Below are positions 25,344 to 34,243 of a DNA stretch of 64,000 nt, piece after piece. The notes under the pieces are model-generated. The model was not told where the DNA came from. It searched no databases and saw only the letters and a list, made by a program, of their open reading frames with translations. Source of the stretch: SIG603 sp964369415 (GTDB lineage: Bacteria > Bacillota > Clostridia > Oscillospirales > Acutalibacteraceae). The position numbers and the translations under genes are program-made. Each line of letters opens with the position of its first letter. Within the stretch, counting starts at the first letter, position 1. Location of the stretch: assembly GCA_964369415.1 (NCBI GenBank), contig CAYJFP010000001.1:135800-199799 (forward strand), in the 5' to 3' direction.

Positions 25344-28148
25344 ATGGCTTTTACCCCACCGGAGGGATACAAACCTTATCCCGGAACGAATTATTATTAC
25401 ACCGAAAGAGAAGGTTTCGATCAAAATACTGGCGAACTACTGAGAATCATAACCTATTTTGACACGGTAAGCGGCACCTACACCGAGCAATCTTATAAGA
25501 AACAACCTGAAACGACTCAGTCCGTGCAAACTCAGCCGACTGTAGAGCAAACTCAGGTAGGCACTCAGCCAGAGTATCATCAGACTTTTCAAAATCAAGA
25601 GTCAACTCAGCCGCAGTATCAGCAAAATGTGCAAAATGAACAAAGGCAAACTGTATATGCTAACGCTGAGACTACTAACACGGCTGCAGTAGCCGTTAAG
25701 AAAAAAAACCCACTTCCTTTAATCATCACGCTTTCGGGCATAGGAGTCGTGCTTATCGCCGCCGTACTTGTGGTTTGGCTTACAGGAATTTACAAAATGA
25801 TTCCGTTTTTTGGTGATAGTGGTTCAAGCGAGTATCAGGGCAGTATCTCCGCAGGATACACTTACTCGGCTGCGATAAAAAAAGACGGCACTGTCGTGGT
25901 AGCGGGAAAATCACAGAGTATCCATACTATAAACACTACCTCTTGGACGGATGTTGTTTCTTTATCTGCAAGCGATAATTATCTTCTTGGCCTTAAAAGT
26001 GATGGTACTGTTTTATTTACAGGTTCAAATATTTATGGTCAAGAGGGCTCTTCTGAATGGACTGAGATCGTAGAGATTTCAAGCGGAAATTTCCACGCTG
26101 TCGGACTTAAGAGCGACGGGACTGTTACCGCCGTAGGTGATAACAGTAGTGGGCAGTGCAATGTCGAATCTTGGACTAATATTATAAAAGTTGTTGCAGC
26201 CTATGAATACACTTTAGGCCTTAGAAATGACGGAACTGTCGTAGCTACGGGACTTGCAACCCACGGCGAAATGGACGTTCAATCGTGGACTGATATTACC
26301 GACATATCGGCATTTTATAGCCATTCTGTAGGACTTAAATCGGACGGAACAGTCGTGGCGGTCGGAGATAACTCTACAGGGCAACTAAATGTATCTACTT
26401 GGACGGACATAAAGGCTATTGCCACTACTCAAAACTATACCCTCGGAGTTAAAAATGACGGAACAGTCATAAGCACTGTGCTTGATGTTTCAGAGGCCGA
26501 CCCAAATACCGCCGATTATCTACTTGTCCTTGCCGACAATAATCAAAATCAGGTTACTTACTGGGAGAACGTTGTCGCTATCACAGCTTCAAGCTCGCAT
26601 ACTCTAGCACTTAAATCAGACGGAACTTTGTACTCTACCACACCACATGCAAGTTCACCAAACTATGAGTACTACAAAGGGCAAACCGATGTTGATACGA
26701 TTACTGGTATCGGTGTTTCCTATACACCTAAATTAAATATTACATCGGCTTTACCTAGCGTTACTACCACTCCTATGCCAACTGACCTTCCCGAACCATC
26801 TGTACTACCTCCTACAGATGAGCCTATGCCTACCGAAAATCCCGACCCCACCACAAATCCTTCGGGTGGTTCTATGCTTCCTGCCCGTGGAAATCTTACC
26901 TTCATGGACACATACATGACAAGCATCGGTGCGGGTGCGGCATATACCATTGCTCTTCATAATGATAACACACTGAGTTTTGTAAGTAGCCTTGAGGGTT
27001 ATGAAGATTTCATGAGCCAGATGACGGATATTATTTCAGTCGCTGCGGGTTCTAATCATCTTGTTGTGCTTCATAGTGACGGTTCTACATCAGCGATAGG
27101 AACAACTGGCAATGGCGGAATCAATGTAAATCACTGGAGAGATATAGTTCAAATTTCAGGCGGTGCTTATCACTCTGTCGGACTTAGAAATGACGGTACA
27201 GTACTCGCAGCCGGTGATAATGAATATGGACAATGTGATGTCGAAAGTTGGACTAATATCGTTCAGGTTATGGCGGGTGACTTCCATACCATAGGCATTA
27301 CACTTGACGGGACTGTCGTTTCTACAGGGCTTAACGATAACGGTCAGTGCAATACTGAATCTTGGACAAATATTGTCGCTGTAAACGGCGGTGCATCTCA
27401 TACTGTCGGTCTAAAAAGTGACGGAACTGTCGTTGCCACTGGACTTAACGACGATGGCCAGTGCGATGTTGGCGGTTGGAACAGTATTATTGGCATTTCA
27501 GCGGGCGACTTTAACACTATCGGTCTTAGAAATGACGGCACTGCTGTCATAATCGGCGGTAATGAGTACGGACAGCTAGAACTTGGTTCAGAGTGGAACG
27601 ATTTAGTCGCTGTCGATGTTGGATACGCTCATGCAGTCGGACTTAAAGCGGACGGAACTTTAGTTGGAAGCGGACGAAACGACAGAAGTCAAATTGACTT
27701 CAGCGGTGTAGGCGGCATAGGTTATTACTATATTCACTCTATAAGCCCAAGCTTTGAAGCTACGCCAGAACCTCCTGCGAAACCCGCTACGATAGCCTCG
27801 GGAGTCTACACCTATGTGGACCCATCCACTGGTATGCCATCTGTCGATGTAATTATATACGATGACGGCTCGGTTGAATTTGGCGTTTTCGACTATGCCA
27901 CCGATTCGCAGTATTTCTACCCCGCTACAATTTCCGCTTCGGGTGACCAAGTGGTGATAGATAAAATCCCTATTGAAAATCTCCAATATATGATGGGCGA
28001 TATTTTCCCTGTTACCTTTACTTATTCAGCCGATCAAGGCACTTTCACCCTTGTTTCTCCTGATATTTTTTGGGGCATGACGAGTGGAAAGCAGTTAACT
28101 TACAGAATGAGTATCGAAGAATCGAAATCCGCTTTCCCTTATCTATAA
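25344..28148 (+). CDS. Membrane-anchored double-RCC1 surface protein 3
   Basis: The third paralogue, 934 residues. The N-terminal domain (PEGYKPYPGTNYYYTER, nearly as in protein 1), a long Gln-rich linker (about 55-115) and the shared transmembrane segment (about 124-157) are followed by an RCC1 propeller (about 160-465). A Pro/Thr/Glu linker (about 475-510) leads to a second RCC1 propeller (about 525-805) in place of the LRRs. A C-terminal beta domain follows, similar to that of protein 1 (shared GVY-x-Y and FTLVSP). Same likely topology. The upstream space holds repeat copy B and a GAGGAGG ribosome site; no separate promoter is obvious. Confidence 0.85.
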   Translation: MAFTPPEGYKPYPGTNYYYTEREGFDQNTGELLRIITYFDTVSGTYTEQSYKKQPETTQSVQTQPTVEQTQVGTQPEYHQTFQNQESTQPQYQQNVQNEQRQTVYANAETTNTAAVAVKKKNPLPLIITLSGIGVVLIAAVLVVWLTGIYKMIPFFGDSGSSEYQGSISAGYTYSAAIKKDGTVVVAGKSQSIHTINTTSWTDVVSLSASDNYLLGLKSDGTVLFTGSNIYGQEGSSEWTEIVEISSGNFHAVGLKSDGTVTAVGDNSSGQCNVESWTNIIKVVAAYEYTLGLRNDGTVVATGLATHGEMDVQSWTDITDISAFYSHSVGLKSDGTVVAVGDNSTGQLNVSTWTDIKAIATTQNYTLGVKNDGTVISTVLDVSEADPNTADYLLVLADNNQNQVTYWENVVAITASSSHTLALKSDGTLYSTTPHASSPNYEYYKGQTDVDTITGIGVSYTPKLNITSALPSVTTTPMPTDLPEPSVLPPTDEPMPTENPDPTTNPSGGSMLPARGNLTFMDTYMTSIGAGAAYTIALHNDNTLSFVSSLEGYEDFMSQMTDIISVAAGSNHLVVLHSDGSTSAIGTTGNGGINVNHWRDIVQISGGAYHSVGLRNDGTVLAAGDNEYGQCDVESWTNIVQVMAGDFHTIGITLDGTVVSTGLNDNGQCNTESWTNIVAVNGGASHTVGLKSDGTVVATGLNDDGQCDVGGWNSIIGISAGDFNTIGLRNDGTAVIIGGNEYGQLELGSEWNDLVAVDVGYAHAVGLKADGTLVGSGRNDRSQIDFSGVGGIGYYYIHSISPSFEATPEPPAKPATIASGVYTYVDPSTGMPSVDVIIYDDGSVEFGVFDYATDSQYFYPATISASGDQVVIDKIPIENLQYMMGDIFPVTFTYSADQGTFTLVSPDIFWGMTSGKQLTYRMSIEESKSAFPYL

Positions 28149-28163
28149 TAAAATGGAGAATTT

Positions 28164-28679
28164 ATGGACATATCAATTAAAAAATGCACATTAGATGAAA
28201 TAGACATATTAATCAAACTTTCTAAAGCCTGTTTTTATGAAACATTTTCCGCTGATAACAGTGAAGATGACATGAAAACTTATTTAGAAAACGCATTTGC
28301 TTACGACAAGATTAAATCTGAAATTTTAAATGAAAACTCGCAGTTTTACCTGTTGTTTTCTGATGATAAATTAGCTGCTTATTTAAAGCTAAACGAATAT
28401 TTGGCTCAAACCGAAGATTATGATAAAGACTCACTTGAAATCGAGAGAATCTATGTCGCAAAAGAGTTTCAAGGCTTGAAACTAGGGCAAGTATTAATGG
28501 ATAAGGCTGTTAAAATAGCTTTAGACTTAAAGAAATCCTATGTGTGGCTTGGTGTTTGGGAAAACAACAAAAACGCCATCGCCTTCTATGAAAAGAATGG
28601 TTTTAGCGTAATAGATACCCATTATTTTAGGATGGGAGACAGTAAGCAGTGTGATTACATTATGAAAAAGCCCCTGTAG
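28164..28679 (+). CDS. GNAT-family N-acetyltransferase
   Basis: A 171-residue acetyltransferase with the complete GNAT fold. The acetyl-CoA-binding loop is FQGLKLGQVLMDKA (R/Q-x-x-G-x-G/A type) at about residue 110, preceded by the strand IERIYV; motif B is VWENNKNAIAFYEKNGF. The sequence resembles PaiA-like polyamine or small-molecule acetyltransferases, but the substrate cannot be deduced. It follows the RCC1 cluster after 15 bases with a GGAG site and could be its last cotranscribed gene. A strong terminator lies downstream. Confidence 0.85.
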   Translation: MDISIKKCTLDEIDILIKLSKACFYETFSADNSEDDMKTYLENAFAYDKIKSEILNENSQFYLLFSDDKLAAYLKLNEYLAQTEDYDKDSLEIERIYVAKEFQGLKLGQVLMDKAVKIALDLKKSYVWLGVWENNKNAIAFYEKNGFSVIDTHYFRMGDSKQCDYIMKKPL

Positions 28680-28748
28680 TGGATGCATTCCCCCTTCCGA
28701 ATTCCCGAACACTGCAAAAATCTTTACTAAAATAACCTAAACAAAGTA

Positions 28749-28782
28749 AAACTACCACTATCTTTTTTGATAGTGGTAGTTT
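28749..28782. terminator. Strong bidirectional terminator
   Basis: ACTACCACTATC and GATAGTGGTAGT form a perfect stem (14 pairs with flanking A/T) around a six-T loop, with T/A runs on both sides. It lies between the convergent GNAT and pnp genes. Confidence 0.85.
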
Positions 28783-28854
28783 CTTTATAAGCCGACATCG
28801 GCTGAGATTTTTTTATTTAAAGATTTATCAGTTTCTTCTGTCGTTTCTTCTATC

Positions 28855-28954
28855 NNNNNNNNNNNNNNNNNNNNNNNNNNNNNNNNNNNNNNNNNNNNNN
28901 NNNNNNNNNNNNNNNNNNNNNNNNNNNNNNNNNNNNNNNNNNNNNNNNNNNNNN
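28855..28954. other. Assembly gap (100 N) with 55-base identical flanks
   Basis: The 55 bases at 28800-28854 recur exactly at 28955-29009, including the pnp stop codon. This is best explained by two contig ends that overlap by one 55-mer and were scaffolded instead of merged, so the real sequence probably has neither the gap nor the duplicate. Confidence 0.85.
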
Positions 28955-28982
28955 GGCTGAGATTTTTTTATTTAAAGATTTA

Positions 28983-31190
28983 TCAGTTTCTTCTGTCGTT
29001 TCTTCTATCATTTCTTCTGTCGTTGTTTCTGTCATTGTTTCTGAAAGAAGGTCTTCTTGGTGCGTCTGAAACTGTATTTTCAGGCACTAAACCATCTAAG
29101 TCGATAAGTGCATCTCTACGGCTTAGGTTTAGTCTTCCTTTTTCGTCAACTTCTAAAACTTTAACCTTAACAGTATCGCCTATGTTTACAACATCTGTCA
29201 CGTTTTCAACTCTTCTGATGTCAAGTCTTGAAACGTGTACTAGACCCTCTTTACCTGGTGCAATTTCAACGAATGCGCCGAAATCCATGATTCTAGTGAC
29301 TTTACCGTTGTAGTATGAACCAACTTCTGGGTCGTTAGCGATTGTTTCGATTATGTCTATAGCTCTCATGCAGTTGTTTTTGTTGATACCAGAAACATAG
29401 CAGTTGCCCTCGTCATCGATGTCAACTTTAACGTCGCACTCTGCGCAGATTTTTTGGATAACTTTTCCGCCTGAGCCGATAACTTCTCTGATTTTGTCAA
29501 CTGGAACAGAAGTTGACAGCATCTTAGGAGCATATTCAGAAAGCTCTTCTCTTGGTGTTTCGATAGCCTTAGCCATGATGTCATCAAGGATATAGTTTCT
29601 AGCTTCATGTGTAGTTTCAAGAGCTTCTTTAATCATTTCAGCTGTTAGACCAGAAATTTTAAGGTCCATTTGAATAGCTGTAATACCGTTTTTAGTACCG
29701 GCTACTTTAAAGTCCATGTCGCCGAAGAAATCTTCGAGGCCTTGGATGTCTATCATAGTCATGAATCTGTCGCCCTCGGTGATAAGACCGCAAGAAATAC
29801 CCGCAACAGGAGCTTTAATTGGAACACCAGCCGCCATAAGCGCAAGTGACGAACCACAGATAGAACCTTGTGAAGTTGAACCGTTTGAAGATAGAACCTC
29901 TGAAACAAGTCTAATTGTATAAGGGAACTCTTGCTCGCTTGGAATAACCGGAACAAGTGCTTTTTCAGCAAGTGCACCGTGGCCTACTTCACGTCTACCA
30001 GGGCCTCTTGAAGGTTTAGCCTCACCAACAGAATATGATGGGAAGTTGTAGTGGTGGATGTATCTCTTCTTTCCTTCTTCGTCAATACCGTCTAAAAGTT
30101 GCTCGTCTCTAATTGAGCCTAGTGTTGCAATAGTTAAAACTTGAGTTTGTCCTCTTGTGAACATACCGCTTCCGTGTACTCTAGGAAGTAAGTCAACCTC
30201 TGCATTTAAAGGTCTGATTTCGTTCATTTTTCTGCCGTCAACACGTTTTTGCTCATCTAAAAGCCAACGTCTAACAACATATTTTTGTATTTTGTATAGG
30301 CACTCTTCGATTTGTCCCATTGTTTCAGGATATAACTCGTCGAATTTTGCGTGTACTTTTTCGTAAATTGGTTTTAGTCTTTCGTCTCTGACTAATTTGT
30401 CGTCTGTATCAAGAGCAAGTTTGATGTCTTCGATACAAAATTCTTTAATCGCTTCATACATTCCTTCATCAGGATCATTTGTAGGATATGAGAATTTTTC
30501 TTTACCGATTTCCTCTTTAATTTTGCTGATGAATTTAATCATCTTTTGGTTTTCTGCATGACCCGCCATGATTCCTTCATACATAATATCATCAGGAATT
30601 TCGTTACCCGAAGCTTCAATCATCGCAACTCTGTCGCTTGTAGAAACAACAGTTACAGCCATTTCAGAAACAGCTCTTTGCTCAAGGCTTGGATTCATGA
30701 TAAACTGACCGTCGATAAGTCCGACAGAAACGCCACCGATAGGGCCATTCCATGGAATATCAGAAATTGAAAGCGCTATAGATGTACCGACCATAGCCGC
30801 AATTTCAGGTGAACAATCAGGGTCAACTGACATAACTGTACACACGATAGAAACGTCGTTTCTCATGTCTTTTGGGAAAAGAGGTCTAATCGGTCTATCA
30901 ATCATTCTGCAAACAAGAATTGCTTTGTCTGTAGGTCTTCCCTCTCTTTTTAAGAAAGAGCCTGGAATTTTACCTACCGAATAAAGTTTTTCCTCAAAGT
31001 CAACTGACAGTGGGAAAAAGTCGATTCCGTCTCTAGGTTTTGCCGATGCAGCAATAGCGACATGTACAGTCGTCTCGCCGTATCTAACAAGGCATTGTCC
31101 GTTTGCAAGTTGCGCCATTTTACCTGTTTCAACGATAAAAGGTCTACCCGCAAACTCGGTTTCAAATGTTCTAAAATTTTCAAAAAACAT
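28983..31190 (-). CDS. pnp: Polyribonucleotide nucleotidyltransferase (PNPase)
   Basis: PNPase degrades RNA 3'-to-5' with phosphate and is part of the RNA degradosome. The 735 residues contain two RNase PH-like domains (about 1-215 and 300-550, with FFPLSVDF, RPIRPLFP, GRKMNEIRPL and the GSSLALMAAGVP segment), a KH domain (VIGSGGKVIQKI, about 560) and an S1 domain (about 620-690). After S1 comes a low-complexity tail of RND/RRND repeats, probably an additional RNA-binding arm. The ATG is preceded by AAAGGAC. A predicted promoter about 250 bases upstream gives a long leader with hairpins, as expected for an autoregulated pnp. Confidence 0.96.
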   Translation of the reverse strand: MFFENFRTFETEFAGRPFIVETGKMAQLANGQCLVRYGETTVHVAIAASAKPRDGIDFFPLSVDFEEKLYSVGKIPGSFLKREGRPTDKAILVCRMIDRPIRPLFPKDMRNDVSIVCTVMSVDPDCSPEIAAMVGTSIALSISDIPWNGPIGGVSVGLIDGQFIMNPSLEQRAVSEMAVTVVSTSDRVAMIEASGNEIPDDIMYEGIMAGHAENQKMIKFISKIKEEIGKEKFSYPTNDPDEGMYEAIKEFCIEDIKLALDTDDKLVRDERLKPIYEKVHAKFDELYPETMGQIEECLYKIQKYVVRRWLLDEQKRVDGRKMNEIRPLNAEVDLLPRVHGSGMFTRGQTQVLTIATLGSIRDEQLLDGIDEEGKKRYIHHYNFPSYSVGEAKPSRGPGRREVGHGALAEKALVPVIPSEQEFPYTIRLVSEVLSSNGSTSQGSICGSSLALMAAGVPIKAPVAGISCGLITEGDRFMTMIDIQGLEDFFGDMDFKVAGTKNGITAIQMDLKISGLTAEMIKEALETTHEARNYILDDIMAKAIETPREELSEYAPKMLSTSVPVDKIREVIGSGGKVIQKICAECDVKVDIDDEGNCYVSGINKNNCMRAIDIIETIANDPEVGSYYNGKVTRIMDFGAFVEIAPGKEGLVHVSRLDIRRVENVTDVVNIGDTVKVKVLEVDEKGRLNLSRRDALIDLDGLVPENTVSDAPRRPSFRNNDRNNDRRNDRRNDRRN

Positions 31191-31255
31191 AGTTTGTCCT
31201 TTCCGCTCTTTTGAGCCACCATTTAAGGTATTTTAGGCAAGTGCAAAGCACTTAC

Positions 31256-31316
31256 AACTAAAAACTAATGATTAATGGTGAAAAGCTCTACCGCCATTCA
31301 CTTTTAGTTTTTAGTT
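31256..31316. repeat. Dispersed palindromic repeat, copy C
   Basis: Left arm AACTAAAAACTAATGATTAA and right arm (reversed) AACTAAAAACTAAAAGTGAA. It lies in the presumed pnp leader, upstream of a small perfect hairpin AAGTGC-AAA-GCACTT (31239-31253). Confidence 0.7.
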
Positions 31317-31447
31317 CCACATATTTTCATGTGGCTAAAGTTTTTTTCGATAAGGAGTTTAACAATTAAACCATAAAACAGTTCTATTTTATCTGCACTT
31401 TGTTCTATCGTTTCACTGCTAAACGACCTTACCACGTCTAATTAATA

Positions 31448-31476
31448 ATTATAGCATAACAGCCATAAAAACACAA
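31448..31476 (-). promoter_or_regulatory. Predicted promoter of pnp
   Basis: On the minus strand TTGTGT (31471-31476), a 17-base spacer and TATAAT (31448-31453) with an extended -10 TGC. The leader to pnp would be about 250 bases and would include repeat copy C. Confidence 0.6.
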
Positions 31477-31489
31477 CAAAAAAGTTTAA

Positions 31490-31520
31490 AATATCCTCTG
31501 CCAAGAAGACAGAGGATATT
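31490..31520 (-). terminator. Terminator of the wall-anchored protein gene
   Basis: ATATCCTCTG and CAGAGGATAT pair perfectly around a nine-base loop. On the minus strand TTTAAACTTTTTT follows. Confidence 0.8.
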
Positions 31521-31540
31521 GGTCTAGCAAGATATAAAGT

Positions 31541-33289
31541 TTAGTTTTGTTTTCTTAATTTCTTTGTGGCAATAAAAGCACTGCTTGTGAGTGAAATCAT
31601 AGCTACTGCTATCCAAAGCACCAGTGAATTTTCATCGCCTGTCGCCGGAACATTTGCATTATTTGGAATTGTCGATGACGGTAATGACACTATAGCAAAC
31701 GGTGAGAATCTATCAAGTCCACTAATTGTTATCCAGCCGTTTGAATAAGTCATACTTACCGTGGTTTGCACCGCTCCACTCGCATCTTTTACAGTGTATG
31801 GCACACCTACTTTATATTCACGGTATTCATTTGACGGAGTAGCTATTTCATCTCTTGGATTTTCAGGGTCGCTAGCATAATCATACGGATGATGAAGCAC
31901 CGACAAGTCGTACCCATTTCCATAATAAATATCACCAATATACATTTTGAACGTGTACGGAGCCGTACTCACCATTGTAGATAAATTTTCAATATCACCA
32001 CTCCATATAATTTTCTCTGTAGCACTATTGTATAACCCTGTAAATTGTTCATCCGTAGCACCCTCAAAAACTACAACTTCTCTATTTGTAGAGTCATTTG
32101 TAAGAAAGCGCTGAACGCCGTTTTCATCTGTCCATGGACACATTATATTAATATAATTACTTGTAGCTAAGCCAGGAAGGTCTTTAAACCTAACTGGATT
32201 ATTTAACAAAAGTTTTGTTTCATCCTCGTTTAAATACGCCACATCCGTCCAGTACGAAACCAAAGGTCCGCCAAGTTTTACAGTATAGTTATTTGAAATT
32301 TGCGCTTGTCCCGAAGTCGTACCTAAGCCGATACTTCCTCCATTAATAGTCATCACCGAATTTTGAGGGCCATCAACAGCATGGATAGTTCCAACTGCAC
32401 TAATTTGTGTTTGTTTATTAATCGTAATACTGCTAGCATAAACTCCAATTTCAGCCTCAACACTAATTGAAGCTGTCTCTATATATTGTGTCTTATAGGC
32501 ATTTAGCACAATTTCATTCGCCCTTACCCCTATGCCCACTGGCACTTCATTTTCAGAATATTCTTTTGAAATGCCTCCATCGTTTAAGACAATGCTTCCA
32601 CCGGAATACACTGCCACTGAATTGCTACCAGTGTTAAAATCGGTATTGAATGAAATGTCACCATCATTTACAGTGATGTTTCCACCTGCATAAACACCGT
32701 ATGATGTCGCAGTTTTGGCCGTTGGATACACCGTTGTAAGCAAAGTTATTTTTCCGCTTACAGATAAACTCCCAGATGCATACAAACCATAAGTATTTCC
32801 AGTTGCGGCATCGGTAACACCACCTACACTTGAATCTATATCGTGCATATACATATACACACGGTCAGTATTTCCGTTTACAGTTAAATTCCCGTCTACA
32901 TAAATTCCATAATAAACCACCATATCTTCATTTAAAAAAATTGTCATATCGCCGTCTGCAATAATTCCCGCCGTGATATTTCCAGCGGTTACCTGATTAT
33001 CTATGGACGCTTTAATCGTTAGGGTATTTGTCACCGTGTCGTACCCTACGCTGTACTCATTTGCAGCTTCGGGTGTTGCCACTCCGTTATCTAGAATTTT
33101 CACGCCGTCCGCCCAGATATTCTGCGCTTGCGTTCCTGCTGCTACTGTTTGTGGCACTTCTACTGCTGTATCTTCTTCGATACCGTATTCATTCGCCAAG
33201 ATAGTTTGTGCCTGTGACACCGAAAAAAGTGACAATGCTATTGTAAGTGCAAGCAATAAACTAAGCGTTTTTCTTTTAAATTTCCTCAT
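31541..33289 (-). CDS. Cell-wall-anchored surface protein with beta-helix-like repeats
   Basis: A 582-residue secreted protein. The signal peptide is residues 1 to about 32 (KRKTLSLLLALTIALSLFSV). Residues about 60-360 are low-complexity beta repeats in which G-x-YA-GG-x-I-x-V patterns recur (YGVYAGGNITVNDG, YGLYASGSLSVSG), suggesting a right-handed beta-helix. The C-terminus has a sortase-type signal, VPATGDENS, then a hydrophobic helix and KKLRKQN. It is thus probably linked to peptidoglycan. The start is the ATG at 33289 with GGGGAG upstream; 26 further codons are open but lack a signal-peptide character. No sortase is in the window. Ligand unknown. Confidence 0.8.
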   Translation of the reverse strand: MRKFKRKTLSLLLALTIALSLFSVSQAQTILANEYGIEEDTAVEVPQTVAAGTQAQNIWADGVKILDNGVATPEAANEYSVGYDTVTNTLTIKASIDNQVTAGNITAGIIADGDMTIFLNEDMVVYYGIYVDGNLTVNGNTDRVYMYMHDIDSSVGGVTDAATGNTYGLYASGSLSVSGKITLLTTVYPTAKTATSYGVYAGGNITVNDGDISFNTDFNTGSNSVAVYSGGSIVLNDGGISKEYSENEVPVGIGVRANEIVLNAYKTQYIETASISVEAEIGVYASSITINKQTQISAVGTIHAVDGPQNSVMTINGGSIGLGTTSGQAQISNNYTVKLGGPLVSYWTDVAYLNEDETKLLLNNPVRFKDLPGLATSNYINIMCPWTDENGVQRFLTNDSTNREVVVFEGATDEQFTGLYNSATEKIIWSGDIENLSTMVSTAPYTFKMYIGDIYYGNGYDLSVLHHPYDYASDPENPRDEIATPSNEYREYKVGVPYTVKDASGAVQTTVSMTYSNGWITISGLDRFSPFAIVSLPSSTIPNNANVPATGDENSLVLWIAVAMISLTSSAFIATKKLRKQN

Positions 33290-33439
33290 ACCTATTTCTC
33301 CCCTTAATTTTTTATGTTCTACCGATTTTATTATGTAACAATTATCTGTGATTTTATATGAAACCACTTATCTCAAATGATATCAAAACACCATCAAAAA
33401 GTCAATGTTTTACTCAGTTTTTCTGAAAAACTAATACTT

Positions 33440-34243
33440 TTACTTAAACAGTTCCGGATGCATTCTGCTATAGTGAAAAATAAACTGCTGGGCAATGCCT
33501 GCGTTCGTGCCAAAATCTTCGGGTTTGTTGTTTGGAAACAGCATTTTCATCGCCTTATTCATCCACACGTCAAGCGGAAAACACTCCGTCCTATGAAATC
33601 CGTAAAGTAAGACGCAGTCCGCCACTTTTGGCCCTACTCCTTTAATCTTCATCAATTCGTTTCTAGCACTGTTAAGTTCTAATTTGTAAAGAGATTTTAA
33701 GTCTATTTCACCTGACGACACCATTTGCGCCGCACTTAAAATATACTTTGCCCTAAAGCCCGATTTAATAGGCGCTAAGTCCTCTTCACTCAATTTAGCT
33801 AGGGTTTCGGCGCTTGGAAAGCTGTAAATCCCGCCTAAATCTTCGCCAAAAGTTTCACAAAGCGACTTTACTATCTTCTTTATTCTCTTTATATTGTTGT
33901 TTTGAGAAATTATAAATGAACAAAGCGCTTCCCACGGCTCTTGCCTTAAGACTCGTATTCCAGGTGCAAATTTTTCCGCTTCACACAAAACTGGATGCAT
34001 TAGTCTTAACTCTTCTCTTATTTTTTGATAATCGGTTTTTAAATCAAAGTAGTCGCTCCAAATTTCGTTAAACTCGTCTTCTGTGCAGTATAAATATAGC
34101 TTGTCGCCATCCGCCTTAAGTTTAAGTATTTTTCCAAATGCAGCGCCTGTCCACACGCTGTCGTTTTCCTCCCACCTAAATGCCTGTCCGCAGTCAAGCG
34201 TTTCTGCTAAGTCAAAATTTAGTGGAATAATATGCTCACTCAT
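33440..34243 (-). CDS. ogg: 8-oxoguanine DNA glycosylase (OGG1-type)
   Basis: A 267-residue bifunctional glycosylase/AP lyase that removes 8-oxoguanine from DNA. The helix-hairpin-helix with the GPD-type signature is complete: MKIKGVGPKVADCVLLYG holds the catalytic lysine (GPK), and FPLDVWM the catalytic aspartate. The N-terminal part shows the OGG1 pattern LDCGQAFRWEE, and PWEALCSFIISQNNNIKRI is the conserved core helix. The start overlaps the end of the DUF6062 gene by four bases, indicating coupling. Confidence 0.92.
   Translation of the reverse strand: MSEHIIPLNFDLAETLDCGQAFRWEENDSVWTGAAFGKILKLKADGDKLYLYCTEDEFNEIWSDYFDLKTDYQKIREELRLMHPVLCEAEKFAPGIRVLRQEPWEALCSFIISQNNNIKRIKKIVKSLCETFGEDLGGIYSFPSAETLAKLSEEDLAPIKSGFRAKYILSAAQMVSSGEIDLKSLYKLELNSARNELMKIKGVGPKVADCVLLYGFHRTECFPLDVWMNKAMKMLFPNNKPEDFGTNAGIAQQFIFHYSRMHPELFK

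Larger units (their letters stand above)
28680..28982. other. Convergent intergenic region between GNAT and pnp genes
   Basis: It holds the terminator at 28749-28782, a small second hairpin (AGCCGA/TCGGCT at 28790-28805) that may be the first pnp terminator, and the assembly gap. No gene is seen. Confidence 0.6.
31191..31540. other. Intergenic region upstream of pnp (350 bases)
   Basis: Contains, from right to left, the terminator of the upstream surface-protein gene, the pnp promoter, and two hairpins of the pnp leader. No rpsO gene is present here, although rpsO often precedes pnp. Confidence 0.6.

Noticed and set aside
28850..29035. A short leftward Thr/Glu-rich reading frame across the gap near the pnp end
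   Set aside because: It is a different frame of the RND repeat of pnp and runs into N; there is no ribosome site.
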